Assembly (NCBI GenBank): GCA_963978545.1 | Contig: OZ021732.1 | Span: 27,310,123-27,374,122, forward strand | Reading direction: 5' to 3' | Origin: Linyphia triangularis | Taxonomy: Eukaryota > Arthropoda > Arachnida > Araneae > Linyphiidae | DNA: 64,000 bases | In this document: in pieces, positions 1 through 12,191 of the stretch | How positions within the stretch are numbered: the stretch's first letter is position 1 | Layout of the letters: every line of letters starts with the position of its first letter | The notes under the pieces: model-generated | What the model was told of the DNA's origin: nothing | What the model saw: only the letters and a program-made list of their open reading frames with translations | Databases searched by the model: none | Position numbers and translations under genes: made by a program

Positions 1-690
1 ATGCCTTTTTCTTTTTTGTGTTTGGGGGCACATAGCCAGGATTCCCACGGTCATTGAAAGTCATTAAAAGTGCTTAATATTTTGTAACTTGTTTTCAACG
101 CGAAAATGTTTAAAGGTGCTTAAAAATCATTAAAAATGCTTAGAGGTACTTAATTTTTGAGAATGTTGTGTACCCAACTGCAAAAGTTATAAAAATACAA
201 CTCGGACTTGCTATCCCCGCGTGACCACCACTTATCTGCATCGTATTAGAATTCTCTGAAATATTTGTATTACGCATCCACCAACTTGTAACTTTTTTGG
301 TAGAATATACTTTATTAAAAATTTATATATAGACATGATGCCTGAAAACAAATTTTCGAAGGTCCTTAAAAACATTAATTAGGTCCTTAAAAGTCATTGA
401 TTATCATTCTGTAATTTGAGTGGGAACCCTGATAGCTTAAAATCTATTTGACATAAATGCTTGAAATTATTTATGCATGTTTCTCTAATGTATTTAAATA
501 CTTTAAAACGAGGATTAGTTGGTTAGAAGAATTATTATTTTTTTTAAATCAAACATTTTTTTTTATTCAAAAGTATCCAAATATTATACTGTCAAAAAAT
601 TCATAATGACTGAAGAATCGGATTGAATGAGATGCACCCCCAAAGTTGTTGAATTTAACATGTGCTCCTATGGATTTGTAAGATCCCGTT
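1..690 (+). repeat. Dispersed repeat family 1, copy A (MITE inside)
   Basis: Outside the MITE, 13-36 and 432-690 are clearly similar to 5375-5690: shared landmarks TTTGGG.G.ACATAGC, TTTCTCTAATGTATTTAA, ATTCAAAAGTATC.AAATATT and TTGAATTTAACAT. It probably continues beyond the window start. No coding potential seen. Confidence 0.8.
37..431. mobile_element. Non-autonomous DNA transposon (MITE) with TIRs and 5 bp duplication
   Basis: 395 bp. Ends are CAGGATTCCCAC (37-48) and GTGGGAACCCTG (420-431), inverted repeats matching 11 of 12. Flanked by ATAGC on both sides (32-36 and 432-436). The related repeat at 5375-5690 carries the unoccupied site with a single ATAGC (ACATAGCTTAA). No coding capacity; superfamily not assigned. 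Confidence 0.88.
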
Positions 691-957
691 TACAAAATGT
701 CCCCAGCCCTTGCAAACTTGGAATTTCCACTTATATTTGAAAATTTCCTAGTCATTAATTGGGACCGGAGTCTACTGTACCGCCAATGTTAAAAAATGCC
801 TTTTTATTTACATCTTTCTCTAAAATCTACAAAATACCTAATAGGAAATTTGTATCAGTTGTTAATTGTGCACTTATGTTGCCCTTAAGGGGAGCTTTTA
901 TTAATATTTTTTTTTTCTAGGTTAAACATTTTGAATGCGAACTTCATATTGTATATG

Positions 958-985
<28 letters not shown>
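958..985. repeat. A tract (28 bp)
   Basis: Uninterrupted run of A; may be the tail of an old retroposon, but no body could be recognised. Confidence 0.95.
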
Positions 986-988
<3 letters not shown>

Positions 989-2880
989 ATTTTTAAATTA
1001 TTTTCAAATTATTATAAAAATGATACCCATATCTATTTGTAGGTTAATATCACATATAATTGAAAGAAAATTCAAATCGAAACTTTCGAAAAATTCTATT
1101 GCTTAAACTTTGAATAGGTTAGTTCTAAGATCAACTTGTTTCGAGAGGCAGAGTAAATTAGATTTTACAGTGTGCTTTTCAAAATATTGAGAAGAAAAAA
1201 AAACCTTCCATCACCCGAAATGTTCCCATTCAATACTTTTTAACAATTTGTGTACAGTTTCTGAACTCCTATGTCCCCCTCTCCTCCCCATTGTAATATT
1301 TCAGTATTAAATAGTTAAATAATACCAAAAATCTCTTGGATGTTTTGTGACCAGACCCTAGGTGTGTAGAACACGATTCCGTGAAAATTGCAATCCCGCA
1401 TGTTTTATAACTAACCAACACTCGTTTGCTTAGATCACAATTGTGACGCATTAATGACATGGCACTAATCATAGTGAAGCTATTTTCGAAAGTGAAGCTT
1501 TTGCGAAATATTTTAGCTGTCACTTACTACAATGTTGTCATACGCGACGTCTGCTTTGCTGTGACAGTAGACTGTCTCTTTCTCTGAATTGAAAGACAGA
1601 TGTTTCTTTTATGTCTCGTCATCTATGCCACCCTTGCAGTGTTACCTCGTTAACATTTTACATTCTTGGTTCATCTATAAAGCTTTTTACTATGCTAACC
1701 TCCTTAACATTGTTTAGGGACACCTTGTTTTAACAATATTTGATTGAATTACCCCATTAAGGTTTTATTTTATCTTCCTTAGGTAAACTTACAAAAAACT
1801 AAATAAAATAAATAAGCTGTGTAGTTCCCATGCAACTTGGTTTCTTTCGATGTAGAGAAAGAAGAAGCATCGTCGAAAGTGCTGTTTGTCTAGTTGATTT
1901 TCATACGCAGTATTCAAACATAATTCACAATTATAATGAATTGTCTCTTAGCATGGATCTTTCTTCAAGTTTCCGGGTTAAGTTTATTCATCTACATATT
2001 AAGCAATTCGAAGACGTTTGTGTAAGAGCACTAAGCAGATTAAATGATGAGGCACTTTCCTGCTTCCAAACAATCAAAGATAGGAATTTTTATTTTCCTT
2101 TTTTTCAAGGGCCAGTATTCCAATAAACCTCTTGTTCCATTTTCACTGTAACTATTTTTTCAAATGCTTTGGATGATACTATCACTGAAGTAAATGTTCA
2201 TTTTCACAATGAAAAAATTACTTATCATGATCGACGAAAAATCGATTTAAATCGATGCATTTCATTTACACCCATAATTTAGGCCTTCTTAACGTACGTG
2301 CCGACGGGGCAACTGCCTCTAAGCCCCATTTTTTTTCAGGAGCCCACTTATAGTTATTAAAAGAAGAGAAAAAAATACACTATTATTATCACTTTAAATG
2401 AAATGACGATATAATACCAGAATATATATGTAGAAAAATTTAAAAGATTTACTTGTAGTTTCAATTAGTTATTATTTTATAAAAGTAGATATAATAAAAA
2501 TATATATATAAACTCTTGCTTATTTTCCTAATTCTTACTTGACGACGAAAGTTGAACAGAAACGCATATTTTGGCATTCGAAGAAAAATTGTTTTCCCTG
2601 TTTGTTGGCCCAAACTGAATCCAGAGTGGTCACAGAACCTGGAAATCGGGAAAATGTCAGAGAATTTTTTAAAAAATTCATGAAAATCAGAGAAATTTTT
2701 TATTATTTTTAAGGCACGTTTTCCCGTTCATCCGTATTTTGGCGCCATTTTCCCGGAGATTTATGATGGTAATCGTTAAAAGTTTAATGTTATGGAATAA
2801 TTTAAACTTTTCATTACCATGAAAACTAATTTTTTTTAAAATTGGCGTATCATCTCTTTGGCATACATGTTATATTTGAT

Positions 2881-3032
2881 CACGGTGTCTACACATCTGG
2901 AAAAACTGGGGAAATTTTTTAAAAAAAAGTTCAAATAATATTGCATGCAAAATCATGGAATTTTTCGAAATCTGTCCGGGAAATCAAGGAATTAACAGGG
3001 AAGTTTTTTTCCTGAATTTTGTGGACGCCCTG
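2881..3032. mobile_element. Short MITE relic, CAGGGTGTCTAC family
   Basis: Starts CACGGTGTCTACACATCTGG and ends GTGGACGCCCTG (terminal inversions 9 of 12). The interior is similar to 11725-11868 (TCTGGAAAA...GGGGAAAT; GAAATCTGTC.GGGAA; TTTTTTTCCTGAATTTTGT). Target duplication not clear. Confidence 0.7.
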
Positions 3033-5374
3033 TGAATCCCATTTGTCCTAGACTACCAAAAAAATATTGACCCTTCTCACACTTCTGTCCAAAAAAAAAA
3101 AAGAAGATATCACATACCACTCCCGAATTCGCGAACTTTCCAAACACAATAACTCTTCCCGGGACGATTACTCGCCAAATATGCCAACCCTGATCATACG
3201 CCCGACCTCTCCCGATTCTCATCTTCCTTCATCCCGTCTGTCGGGCGTTTGTTGTTGTGTGCTACTATTGGATGTCCGGGCTCCATCGTCTTTTCACGCT
3301 TTGCCCGGAAATGCCCGGCACCGCCGGGCCATTCCTCATGAAGTAAGACATGCATCTCTACTTATTATCTCTATTCCCTTTATCTTGCTTTTGTCCGAAA
3401 TGTTCCGGTTCTACAAAGCTCTCTCTCTCTCTGTAAGAATCCGCGGTCTGTTATGAATAACGCGGGAAAGGTTTTATCTATATGAGGGACAGAGGGTGAT
3501 GTGAAGATGATGTAACGCATAAAAATCAATTATGTCTTATGGGTGGTGTTAAGTCGGATTTAATGTGTTTATCGTGTGTTCGTGTTGTCAATGTATTAAC
3601 GCAGTTTTTGTAATGTTTTATTTTAACGAGTCTTCCGAGTGGTGTTTTGACGGATGGCTTTGATGTTTTGTAATGTTGTAAAATAGACAAATACTGTTGA
3701 GTTGAATTTGTATATGAAGAATAAGTATAGTATTTATACATTTCGTTATTTTATTTAAAGTAATAAATTGCCATTTTAAAAAATCATTTTGATTTTGTAT
3801 TGTATTTGTTATGGGGTTTCGGTGCATATTTATGGTGAGTTGTCTTGGATTTTTCACTAGGCAAAGGCTCTACGTGGTGGAGTTAAAGTTTTATATATTT
3901 AAGAAGGATTCTTTCCTTAAAATGTAGAATATTGCTTTATTTGGAAATACTTAAGACGAATGTGGAAGTTAATGGAATGAACTCATTATTACATGTTTAG
4001 ATATTGAAAACCGATTATATTCGAAAAAGATGTACGACGTACTAAACTGTTTATCTTAATCGTATATACTAAAACTTAATTGAAATTTCAAGCGTTTCGA
4101 ACTTCGTAAATACATGTACTATTATAAATATCAAACTGCTTTAAATTTTCCTTTTAAATCAGGTGTGCGATTGAAAATCTTGCTTTCAAATTTTGAAAGG
4201 GGGGATCGTTATTAACAGTACCATAACAAAAACCTGCTTCTTTAAATATTGCATATGAATATGCTTCAAAAGGACGTTGTGTGCTTTAATTTGAAATGAA
4301 ATTATATCATAATTTAAATTTAGTCTGATAAAGTATAGCAATCTGGATTGTGAAAAATCACCAAAAAAAATTGCTTTTACACTCGTTTCTATGACTGCAC
4401 ATCAGCTTCAGATACCATATATCTACAATTTGGCTTTTGTATCCCCTGTTAAGGTTGACGACGTGTCAAAAAAAAAATCTAACAAATTTTTAATTTTTTT
4501 AATTAAAAATAGATCGCCAAATTGGCGAAGAATACTTTATTCAATAAAAATGTTTCTTTATTTAAGAATCAAATAAGATTTACCTTAGTTTTACTAAAGT
4601 TAGCACATATTTCCTTTAGAACACAAAAGATTATATTTCCTTTAGATCCACAAAGATTAAAACATGAATTATTTTCTTTAAATTATTAAATGGATGAAGG
4701 CTAAAAAGTCACATATGTAAACATGACATAAATTTTTCCCTTTACAACATTTTTCTACAGGCATTGTCCTAAGAATAGGACAATATAACGTAAATTAGTG
4801 CCTTTTTTGCAATTATATATCTGTCTACTACTCTGAAAGGATGTGTGTCTTAATAAATTGTATAATCTATTTTTATTCAAAAGAAATCTTCGAGATTATT
4901 TTCAAATGTGAATTCACGGTGTACTGGGAAAAAAGGGAATTTGGTTACACAGGAAATATCGGAGAATGTTTTTAAAATTTACGATTAAATCAGCGAGTTT
5001 AATTTTCTTGTTGTTAAGTTGTTTAACGTTATAAAAAGATTGTTATGAACTTTATCTGATGGAGATAGCAAAAATATTCTTAAATAAAAAATATCGTATC
5101 TGAGCATATTTATTTTCGAAGTACTTTATGATGTTTAGGTTTCATATAATGTCTTAGTTTTTTAAGAGGATCCAGCACCTAAACAATTGCCAAGTTATTG
5201 ATTTTGAGTTTATTATTGTTTATTATTAAAACTTAAATTTTTACTTTAAAATGAGGCCTCACTTGGAATTATATCTTATTTAGAAATATTTTTAATAATT
5301 TTTTGAATTTAACTAAATGTAAGTATGTAAATTGCGTTTTTTAACTTTAAAGCCAAATTTCTATAAATGCAGTT

Positions 5375-5690
5375 TTTTCATGTTTGGGAGGACATAGCTT
5401 AATATCTATTTAATTCAAATGCTTGATATTTTTTGTACGTTTTTCTCTAATGTATTTAAGTACTTTAATAAGAGGAATAATGGTAAGTAGCATATTTTAA
5501 ACATATTTTTAAAAAGTCAAAAAAAAAAAAAAAATGAATTTATATATATAAAAAAAAAGCATCATATTCAAAAGTATCTAAATATTATACTATGAAAGTT
5601 TCAGATTGATAAAAGAATCGGTTATTAAATAAGATGCCTCCAAATTATTTGAATTTAACATAGTATCTATAGAGATGCCGGATCTCCTTA
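5375..5690 (+). repeat. Dispersed repeat family 1, copy B (unoccupied site)
   Basis: Diverged direct copy of the repeat at the window start, without the MITE. Contains an A tract and short AT runs near 5520-5560. Confidence 0.8.
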
Positions 5691-7370
5691 GTCGTTCTTC
5701 TATCGCTGAAGATCATGCTGTTGATAAAGTTATACGAAATATAATGCGTTAATTTCAGAGAAATATTCTTAGAAAAACGCATTATTCTGGTTTGCTGGAT
5801 AATTAAACAATTGAAAATAACGTACGTGTTTGTATGTTGGATGAACAAAAAATAAATTAGGAAAATTAATTATTACGTAATTGTTTAAAAAAAATTCCTT
5901 CTTAATTAGTGAATCCAACTACAGGGAAATTAATAATCATGGAAATATCTAGGAATTTTGCAAAAATCAGGGAAATTAATTTTTATTCATTTCAATGTTA
6001 ACAAAAATAAAAAGTTCCACGAAAGGGGAATTTTTATTTTTTTTTAAATTTTTTTTTTAATTTTTCCAACCATTTTGTTTCTTTTACCAGATAATTTTCA
6101 CTCACATTATTTTAGCTCTATTTCGAGGAATATCGAAAGGTAAAAGAGATACTTCGTAAGCCATTTCGAAATTTTTTTAGCTCGTTGGGATATTTAAAAT
6201 GTTTTAGGGGTCGTATTCGCCTTAATATTCCTTACATTTTTGTTTCTCCCTAAAATTGTACTTAAATTTTTCGATAATTTCTAAGAAAAATTTAAAACTT
6301 CAAAAATTCCCCGATTTTCCTCCAAAACCACTGATATAACCCAGATATTTCTATAGAGGAGAAAATCTTTTCTTAGATTTTATTTATTAATTATTCAATT
6401 TTTTAAAAATTGGCATTTTTTTGCCGTTATTAAAACATGCTTTGAAAAGAAGAAATGTCTGTGATAGGATACTAAATCATCTTTAAAAGAAATATCCCTA
6501 AATTTTTAGAATTACCCCTAAAGTTTTTGGAATTACTCATAAATTTTTTGGAATTATGACTAAAATTTCTACCTAATTTTTTTTTAGTAAACGCAACGAC
6601 GCCCCATGATGTTGTCTACAAAATGGTATAATTTGGTGGCCTGTGTGTCCATTAGAAGTATTTTTAGCAAATTTTAGGGGGAAAAAACATCACATTAAAA
6701 CATACCCATTTTTATTCTCAATATGCTCGAAATGTACTTTTTCCCCAAAATCTACTCATTATTTTGGTCTGGTACTTTTTTTTTTGCGCTTTTACAGAAA
6801 TATAAATAACCCTATTTTTTAAAAAATTAAAAACAAGTCGTGAACAATTTTTACAAAATCATATGTTAGTCTATGTCTAGGTAAAAGTGTTCTAATATTG
6901 ACTGGTCAAAATTTTAAACCAATGTCATGTGTTATCAAGGAAAGAGTACTTAAAAATGCGCCCTTTTTAACAGGAATTAGTTTGATCCTTTCTATCTCTT
7001 AATAAAATTTCGAAAGTGTGTTGGTAACTGGTTGTCGTCGGAAATTGTTTTTCCTGTTCTTTGATTGAGATTAATTCGGGAAACCAATCCTCTTCTACTT
7101 TCGGCACTGTCATCTATCATTCACGTCATTATAATTTACATTTAATTTCGATATTTTTCTCTGTTCTGTAAACAATCCTTTCCTACTTTCGACTCTGTCA
7201 TCTATCATTCACAACATTATAATTTACATTTTATTTCGAATATTTTCTTCTCCTTACGAAAAAAAAGTTTAGGATTAAAATTCAGGCTATGCCTTTCAAG
7301 AATTTTTTCGTCACGCGCACTTCTCTATCTCACAGCGAAAAAAACTATTGGATTTAAAAGTATGAATTTT
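5691..7370. other. Gene-free region
   Basis: AT-rich, no gene seen. Contains words of the 'GGAAATTAATAATCATGGAAAT' type near 5.92-6.0 kb that look like a decayed MITE, and the 88 bp duplication. Confidence 0.5.
7083..7255. repeat. 88 bp tandem duplication
   Basis: Two adjacent copies, each reading CAATCCT.T.CTACTTTCG, then CTGTCATCTATCATTCAC and ATTATAATTTACATTT, with a few substitutions. Confidence 0.85.
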
Positions 7371-7970
7371 CGCATATTTGTAGAGAAATGTTTGGAAAAT
7401 TGCCGGTAAGAAATATTTAGAGTTGCAAACTTTAGTTTTTGAGCTATGACGTGTCAAAGTGTACGATTTATATATATATATTTTCATTACTTTAAAAAAA
7501 TGTCCAGTTTAGCGATATTTTTGGCGAAAACTATTTGCCAAAAACATTGGCAAAAGAAAAAACCGCGAAATCGGCGATATGCTTTTGGATAAATATTATA
7601 TTCTTTCTTGAAGTGAAACTGAGAAGAAACACTAGTTTATGGGCAAAGGAAAAGAACTTTGTATTAAAGACATTCGTTTTTTATCTTTTTTATGCATTTC
7701 TACAATCATTTCAAAGCTAGAGATAGCGATTTTGAGCAAAACCGTTACAGCCGTGTTTTTTGGCAAGCACATCAAAAACTTAAATTTTTCAATGACAGCT
7801 ACATTATGCGTATGCGCAATTTCGATGAAAACCTTATAACAGGTCCCGTAAGCAAAATTTGAACATATAATAGCTCAATCCGTTTGAGAGTTATGCTGAC
7901 CACTGATACACACAGACATTTTTTTCTAGTCCACTTTTTTTAACTTAGCATGTTCCAAAAAATGCGATTT
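7370..7970 (-). repeat. Dispersed repeat family 2 (CCTGTGTGTG repeat), reverse copy
   Basis: Reverse complement of the family seen at 9600-10260, 51040-51690 and 52240-52600: landmarks (on the minus strand) GTCTGTGTGTATCAGTGGTC, AGCATAACTCTCAAACGGAT, a reverse-oriented ATGCGCATAC block, and GATCAAAATCG-like core. Two unsupported short open frames overlap it. Confidence 0.75.
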
Positions 7971-7977
7971 TTAACAC

Positions 7978-8182
7978 GCTTGTATTAGTTTCGCCTGTAT
8001 GTTTGTAACCGACTCTTTTGGGCTTGATTTTGCCCTACTTTGAGCGATCAGATTTGATTAAAACTTTGCACACTTGTCAAAGACCGATGACAATACAATA
8101 ATTCAATAAGTTTGTCGCTTTATCACAAGGATTAGCTCGTGTAACCCTTGCGCCGTTAAATTCCAACCAACCAACCAACCTT
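7978..8182 (+). repeat. SINE-like repeat with (CCAA)n tail
   Basis: Block ending CGTGTAACCCTTGCGCCG, TTAAATTCC and CCAACCAACCAACC, the same kind of tail as the tRNA SINEs, but I see no tRNA-like head. Immediately abuts the 18S rDNA fragment. Confidence 0.5.
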
Positions 8183-8280
8183 CTCCGGAATCGAACCCTG
8201 GTGTGCCGTTACCCGTTACAATCCCAGTTATCACAGAACCTATCATCGACAATTGATAAGGCAGACATTTGAAAGATTTG
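8183..8280 (-). pseudogene. Ectopic 18S rRNA gene fragment
   Basis: On the minus strand the sequence reads ATCTTTCAAATGTCTGCC, TTATCAATTGTCGATGATAG, GTTCTG, then GGGATTGTAACGGGTAACGG, CA, and GGGTTCGATTCCGGAGAAGG. This follows, in order and spacing, the universally conserved part of eukaryotic 18S rRNA in its 5' domain, with about a dozen changes including GTGATAACT where CGCCTACCAT is usual. About 100 bp only, so a non-functional insertion. Recognised from memory of the 18S sequence; not aligned by computation. Confidence 0.85.
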
Positions 8281-8301
8281 TCGTGGGCACGACAAATCTT
8301 T
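8272..8301. repeat. Perfect palindrome, 14 bp arms
   Basis: AAAGATTTGTCGTG, then GG, then CACGACAAATCTTT. One arm is made from the edge of the 18S fragment, so the palindrome marks its breakpoint. Confidence 0.95.
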
Positions 8302-8302
8302 T

Positions 8303-8397
8303 AAAATATTACATATTACTTAAAAATATTACATATTACTTACAAATATTACATATTACTTACAAATATTACATATTACTTAAAAATATTACTTACA
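8303..8397. repeat. 20 bp tandem repeat, about 4.6 copies
   Basis: Unit [A/C]AAATATTACATATTACTTA repeated head to tail right after the palindrome. No spacers, so not a CRISPR-like array. Confidence 0.93.
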
Positions 8398-9600
8398 AAT
8401 TTATTTTTTTTCTCACATGCCATACATGTCCCCCTTCTCTTTGCGTATATACAGCTCATTCTGACCAGTATTTCTTTTCTTTACAGCTTTTTGAAAGTGG
8501 AACTTTTTTTATAATCACCCTATTCTCTCACATGTTATATAAAAAGAAGATTTTCTCTTCGACACACTTCCTTCAAGAATGTAAATTTTCAACTTATCCA
8601 AAATTATTTGAAAACTAAAAGTTTTCCCACAATTTAATTTTGTTTTTATATTTTTATTTTAAATTTTCAAAAACAAAAATCTGCACACAAAAAAAAGTAC
8701 TTTGTCCTCTTCAATCTCCAACCTCGTTTTGCCACCCTTTGCCTCCTCCCTCCCCTCCTCGATTACGATTTTTTCACACGATCCAAATAGATTGCCGTTT
8801 TTACCCTCATTGGCCTACATCTCGTGTATGTTAATGACAGTCACCCTATGACTTTTTTTTCTACCTTTGTCTCTTCTCCCATCCGTTTTTTTTTTTTTTC
8901 TCCTCAGTTTGACTGGGCAAACATCGTTGTCTGTGACGCAAAACTTAACCTTTCGCGCATCGGCTTCCAAAAATACGAATCCGCTACAAACAGAGTAGAT
9001 TTTTTTTTTCCTTCTGGCCTTTCCCGCCTCTCTCCTCAACCTGTATTTTTTCCCCCCTTTTTTTTTCATCCTCTCCCTCCATTCGTGTGTTTCCATTTTG
9101 TTTCTGGCGCTCTCTCTATGTTTAGCCCCTTGTAACTTGAAACTCAATGTCCTTTTCCACCTTCTATATATGGCGAGGAGGCCAGAAATTATCCCTCGTA
9201 CACACATCTGTTAATTTCATCGCTCTTCCGAGCCAAGGTGCGGCTGTCATTAGAAATGTCGAATGCCATGATAGGTGTCGGGGTATGTGTGCCAGGTGCG
9301 GCACACTTTTCGTATCACGGATTCTCATCGGGAAAATATCCTCGTCTCCTTTTCCCCGTTTGATTCTCTGACAGATCCTGCATCAAATGCCCATATTTTT
9401 ACTTTCTCATTCATCTGTCAGCGGCGTGAGGAGGATTTCTCTTTGAACAGATGGATATTTACTCACTCGCTTTTTACATCTTAAGCGTTTCTAACGGAGT
9501 TGCAAAAAAAAATCTCTTGCGTTGTTTTTTTTACCTTCAATCACCCATTTGTTAAATTATGGTAATAAAAGTATTGCAATCGGTTAAAAAGGCAAATTTT
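8398..9600. other. Gene-free, pyrimidine-rich region
   Basis: 8.69-9.13 kb is strongly C/T-rich on the + strand, which opens frames on both strands without any recognisable protein. 9.13-9.48 kb is closer to balanced composition (TATATATGGCGAGGAGG; GTGCCAGGTGCGGCACAC) and could be a promoter or non-coding exon of a neighbouring gene, but nothing proves it. Confidence 0.4.
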
Positions 9601-10260
9601 TTTTTTTTTTTTTGTGCATTTTTACATGTTTTGGAACGTGCTGAGTTCAAAAATGTGGTCTAGAAAAAATACCTGTGTGTGTTAGTTTGTCTGGTCAGCA
9701 TAACTTCCGAATGGATTGACCTACGATGTTCAACTTTTGTATACGGATTGTTGGGGGCCATGGGAGCAGTCATTATAGCTTTAGTCAAAATAACGCGTGC
9801 GCTTAAGGTAGATGCCATTGAAAAATTTGTTTTTCAACAATTTCCAAAAACCGCTCTTACGATTTTGATCAAAATCGTTGCGATTATGCATTTTAAGATG
9901 ATTCTAAACATCCTCACCTCTGAGATTTCCGTAAAAATACGATAAAGGCGTAAAAAGTTAAAAAACGAATGTGTTTAAAACATTCCCTTTCCTTGAGCAT
10001 CGTCCATAATCAACTATATATCTTCTGTTTCACTTACCAGAATGGATAATGTATTATTTATCGAAAAATATTTCTCCATTTTGACAGAGTTATTTTGGCC
10101 AAAGTAATGATTATCACAAAAAATATCGATAAACTGCCATGTTTTTTAAATTAATGGAAATATGAAAACGAAAACAGTAAATTACTCCAATCCACGACAA
10201 ATTAAAATGCAGTGACTTGTATTGTGTAATAGAATGTTATGCGATGTTAAACACCCCTAA
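9600..10260 (+). repeat. Dispersed repeat family 2, forward copy
   Basis: T tract (9597-9613), then TCTAGAAAAAATACCTGTGT, GGTCAGCATAACTTCCGAAT, TTGACCTACGATGTTCAA, TTTTGATCAAAATCGTTGCG, CCTTGAGCATCGTCC and a final part ending TGCGATGTTAAACACCCC. It aligns end to end with 51040-51690. An 88-codon open frame within it is not supported as a gene. Confidence 0.85.
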
Positions 10261-11077
10261 TTTAGCTTCCAGTCGTCGTCGATGCGAGGTATTAACGAAG
10301 AAGGAAATTGATTTTTGTCAATGAAATAACCAGGGTTGGCATTTTTTAAATCAATTAGTTTTAACCAAATGGTTTTTTTCTCAAAAAAAATTAAAGAATC
10401 ATTTTAAGTTGTATTTTTATTTATTTATAATTAGAATTTTCAAATTATTTGATGTTGTAAATGATTTCTATTTTTAACTGAACAACTCAACTTTTCTTTT
10501 TATTATTTTTTAAGAAAATAATTCACTAAATGAAAAAATATATGAATACTTATAGATGGAATAAGTTCGAATGTATTTGAAAATAAATCTTGCAATTAAA
10601 GACTGTTGAGGTTTTTATAAGTATCAACAATAAGTTTTTATACTATTAAACTAATAAATGCGTTAATGTTTTATAATAATTCAAAATTATTAATTAAACT
10701 TAAATTATAGGTTGCATTTTAAATGTGTTTCTAAAATTGAGGTTTTGTGTTTTAATAACTTATTTCTAAACATTAAAAATATCATTTTGAACAACTTATC
10801 ACAATTACTGATGAATCTAAGAGCGATATTCCATATATTATGCAGTAAACAATTACTATTGTCATACATTAAATTTAAGAAATAGTATCTCTGAATAAAA
10901 TAGTAAAACTTAATACGGTTTGAATGTTCACATACGTAGCAAAGCAACAATTGTTTATTTACTTAACTTAAATTATTTTCAAAATAAATATTAATAGTTA
11001 TTTGAACATAAGTTATTCTAGTTTATGTAAAATTTTATTTATTAATATTAATATGTATACATGTAATTAGAAAAGGA

Positions 11078-11080
<3 letters not shown>

Positions 11081-11147
<67 letters not shown>
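11081..11147. repeat. (AT)n microsatellite
   Basis: About 33 uninterrupted AT units. Confidence 0.97.
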
Positions 11148-11149
<2 letters not shown>

Positions 11150-11724
11150 GGAAAAAAACTGTTTTTTTTATTCAACCCTGGAAATAAGTTAATCAATCAA
11201 TAACTTAAGAAAAGGGACATAATTACGATACCGTTCAGTGATTGGGAGCCGGGACAAAAGAGTGGTGGGGGTTCCAATATCCGCCTTACCCCTTTTATTA
11301 AAAATCGCTTATAGTGTTTTAACGAAAATCTTCGCGGTAAAAATTTCTTGAACTACCAGCACAGTTTCTTTCCAAGGGAACAAAATTATATATAAATGTA
11401 ATTGCATTTTTCAAGAATCCCATTCTTCTCGTCACGTTATAGTATCTGAATCATGTGTTTCGCATACATAAATGTTTATCTAATTTCATTCATCAAGAAT
11501 GATATAGTTTAAATGTGCAAAATAATGCAGAAATCTTGAGTGTGTCTGGTGCGCCTGTTTCTCTGTAAATTGTATTTTTTCGCAAGTATGAAAACACTGA
11601 ATCGATTTTAATGAAACTCGAAAAAGTGTCTGCAGGTTTGGGAGTCAATTGGGCCTTATCAGAAATTCAGGTATGTGTGGATGCTCTGGGGTATTATGTC
11701 TTTAGAATACATTCTCTATTTAAT

Positions 11725-11868
11725 CAGGGTGTCTACACATCTGGAAAACCATGAAAAATTGGGGAAATGTGGAAAAAAAAAAGTTTGCCGTAAAATCAGG
11801 GAATTTATTAGAAATCTGTCAGGGAATCATCAGGGAACTTTTTTTTCCTGAATTTTGTCACCACCCTG
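11725..11868. mobile_element. Short MITE, CAGGGTGTCTAC family
   Basis: 144 bp from CAGGGTGTCTACACATCTGG to CACCACCCTG, with CAGGGTG inverted at the ends and closely similar to 2881-3032. No coding capacity. Confidence 0.75.
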
Positions 11869-12014
11869 TTACTGCATTGGTGTAAGAGATTAAAAAAAAG
11901 CAATTTTAAATTAAATTTGCTACCGACACAATTAATATTTTAATCAGCTTGTATATTAAGAGAAAAAGCTAGGTCGATTTTTTGGACTATTACTATATTT
12001 TCTAAATCAGATGA

Positions 12015-12191
12015 GCCGACCAAACGGTATAGTGGTTAGCGTGCTAGCTTCTATACCGCGAGGTTGCGGGTTCGAGTCCCGTGTTAGGTATGGGTGTTTG
12101 TAAATGTATGTTGGCTTGTCAAATAGCGAATGTTTCGGCGCATTATAGCCCTCGTGTTGCTGACGGCGCCAGATAATCTGAAAACAACCAA
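12015..12191 (+). mobile_element. tRNA-derived SINE (same family), full length
   Basis: Starts GCCGACCAAACGGTATAGTG, contains A and B boxes and ends ACAACCAA. Flanked by a perfect 13 bp target-site duplication CTAAATCAGATGA (12002-12014 and 12192-12204). Confidence 0.92.

Larger units (their letters stand above)
691..5374. other. Gene-free region
   Basis: AT-rich with no supported gene. It holds relics of a CAGGGTGTCTAC-type MITE family (2881-3032, and partial pieces near 2620-2700 and 4915-4990). The stretch 3.1-3.47 kb is less AT-rich, with CCCGG words and a small palindrome (GCCCGGCACCGCCGGGC), and carries an unsupported 129-codon open frame. Confidence 0.6.

Noticed and set aside
3067..3456. 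129-codon + strand open frame
   Set aside because: It starts inside an A tract, overlaps a reverse frame, has no domain and no start or splice support.
8303..8397. CRISPR-like array
   Set aside because: Units are adjacent with no unique spacers, and the DNA is eukaryotic. A simple tandem repeat.
8815..9207. Two overlapping open frames on opposite strands
   Set aside because: Both are produced by the strong C/T strand bias (poly-F/S/P on one strand, poly-K/R/E on the other); no domain seen.
12020..12090. A tRNA gene, from good A and B boxes (also at 43.7, 55.1, 42.6 and 31.0 kb)
   Set aside because: The same tRNA-like head is followed by the same non-tRNA body and AACC tail at several places, flanked by target duplications. 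These are SINEs, not tRNA genes.
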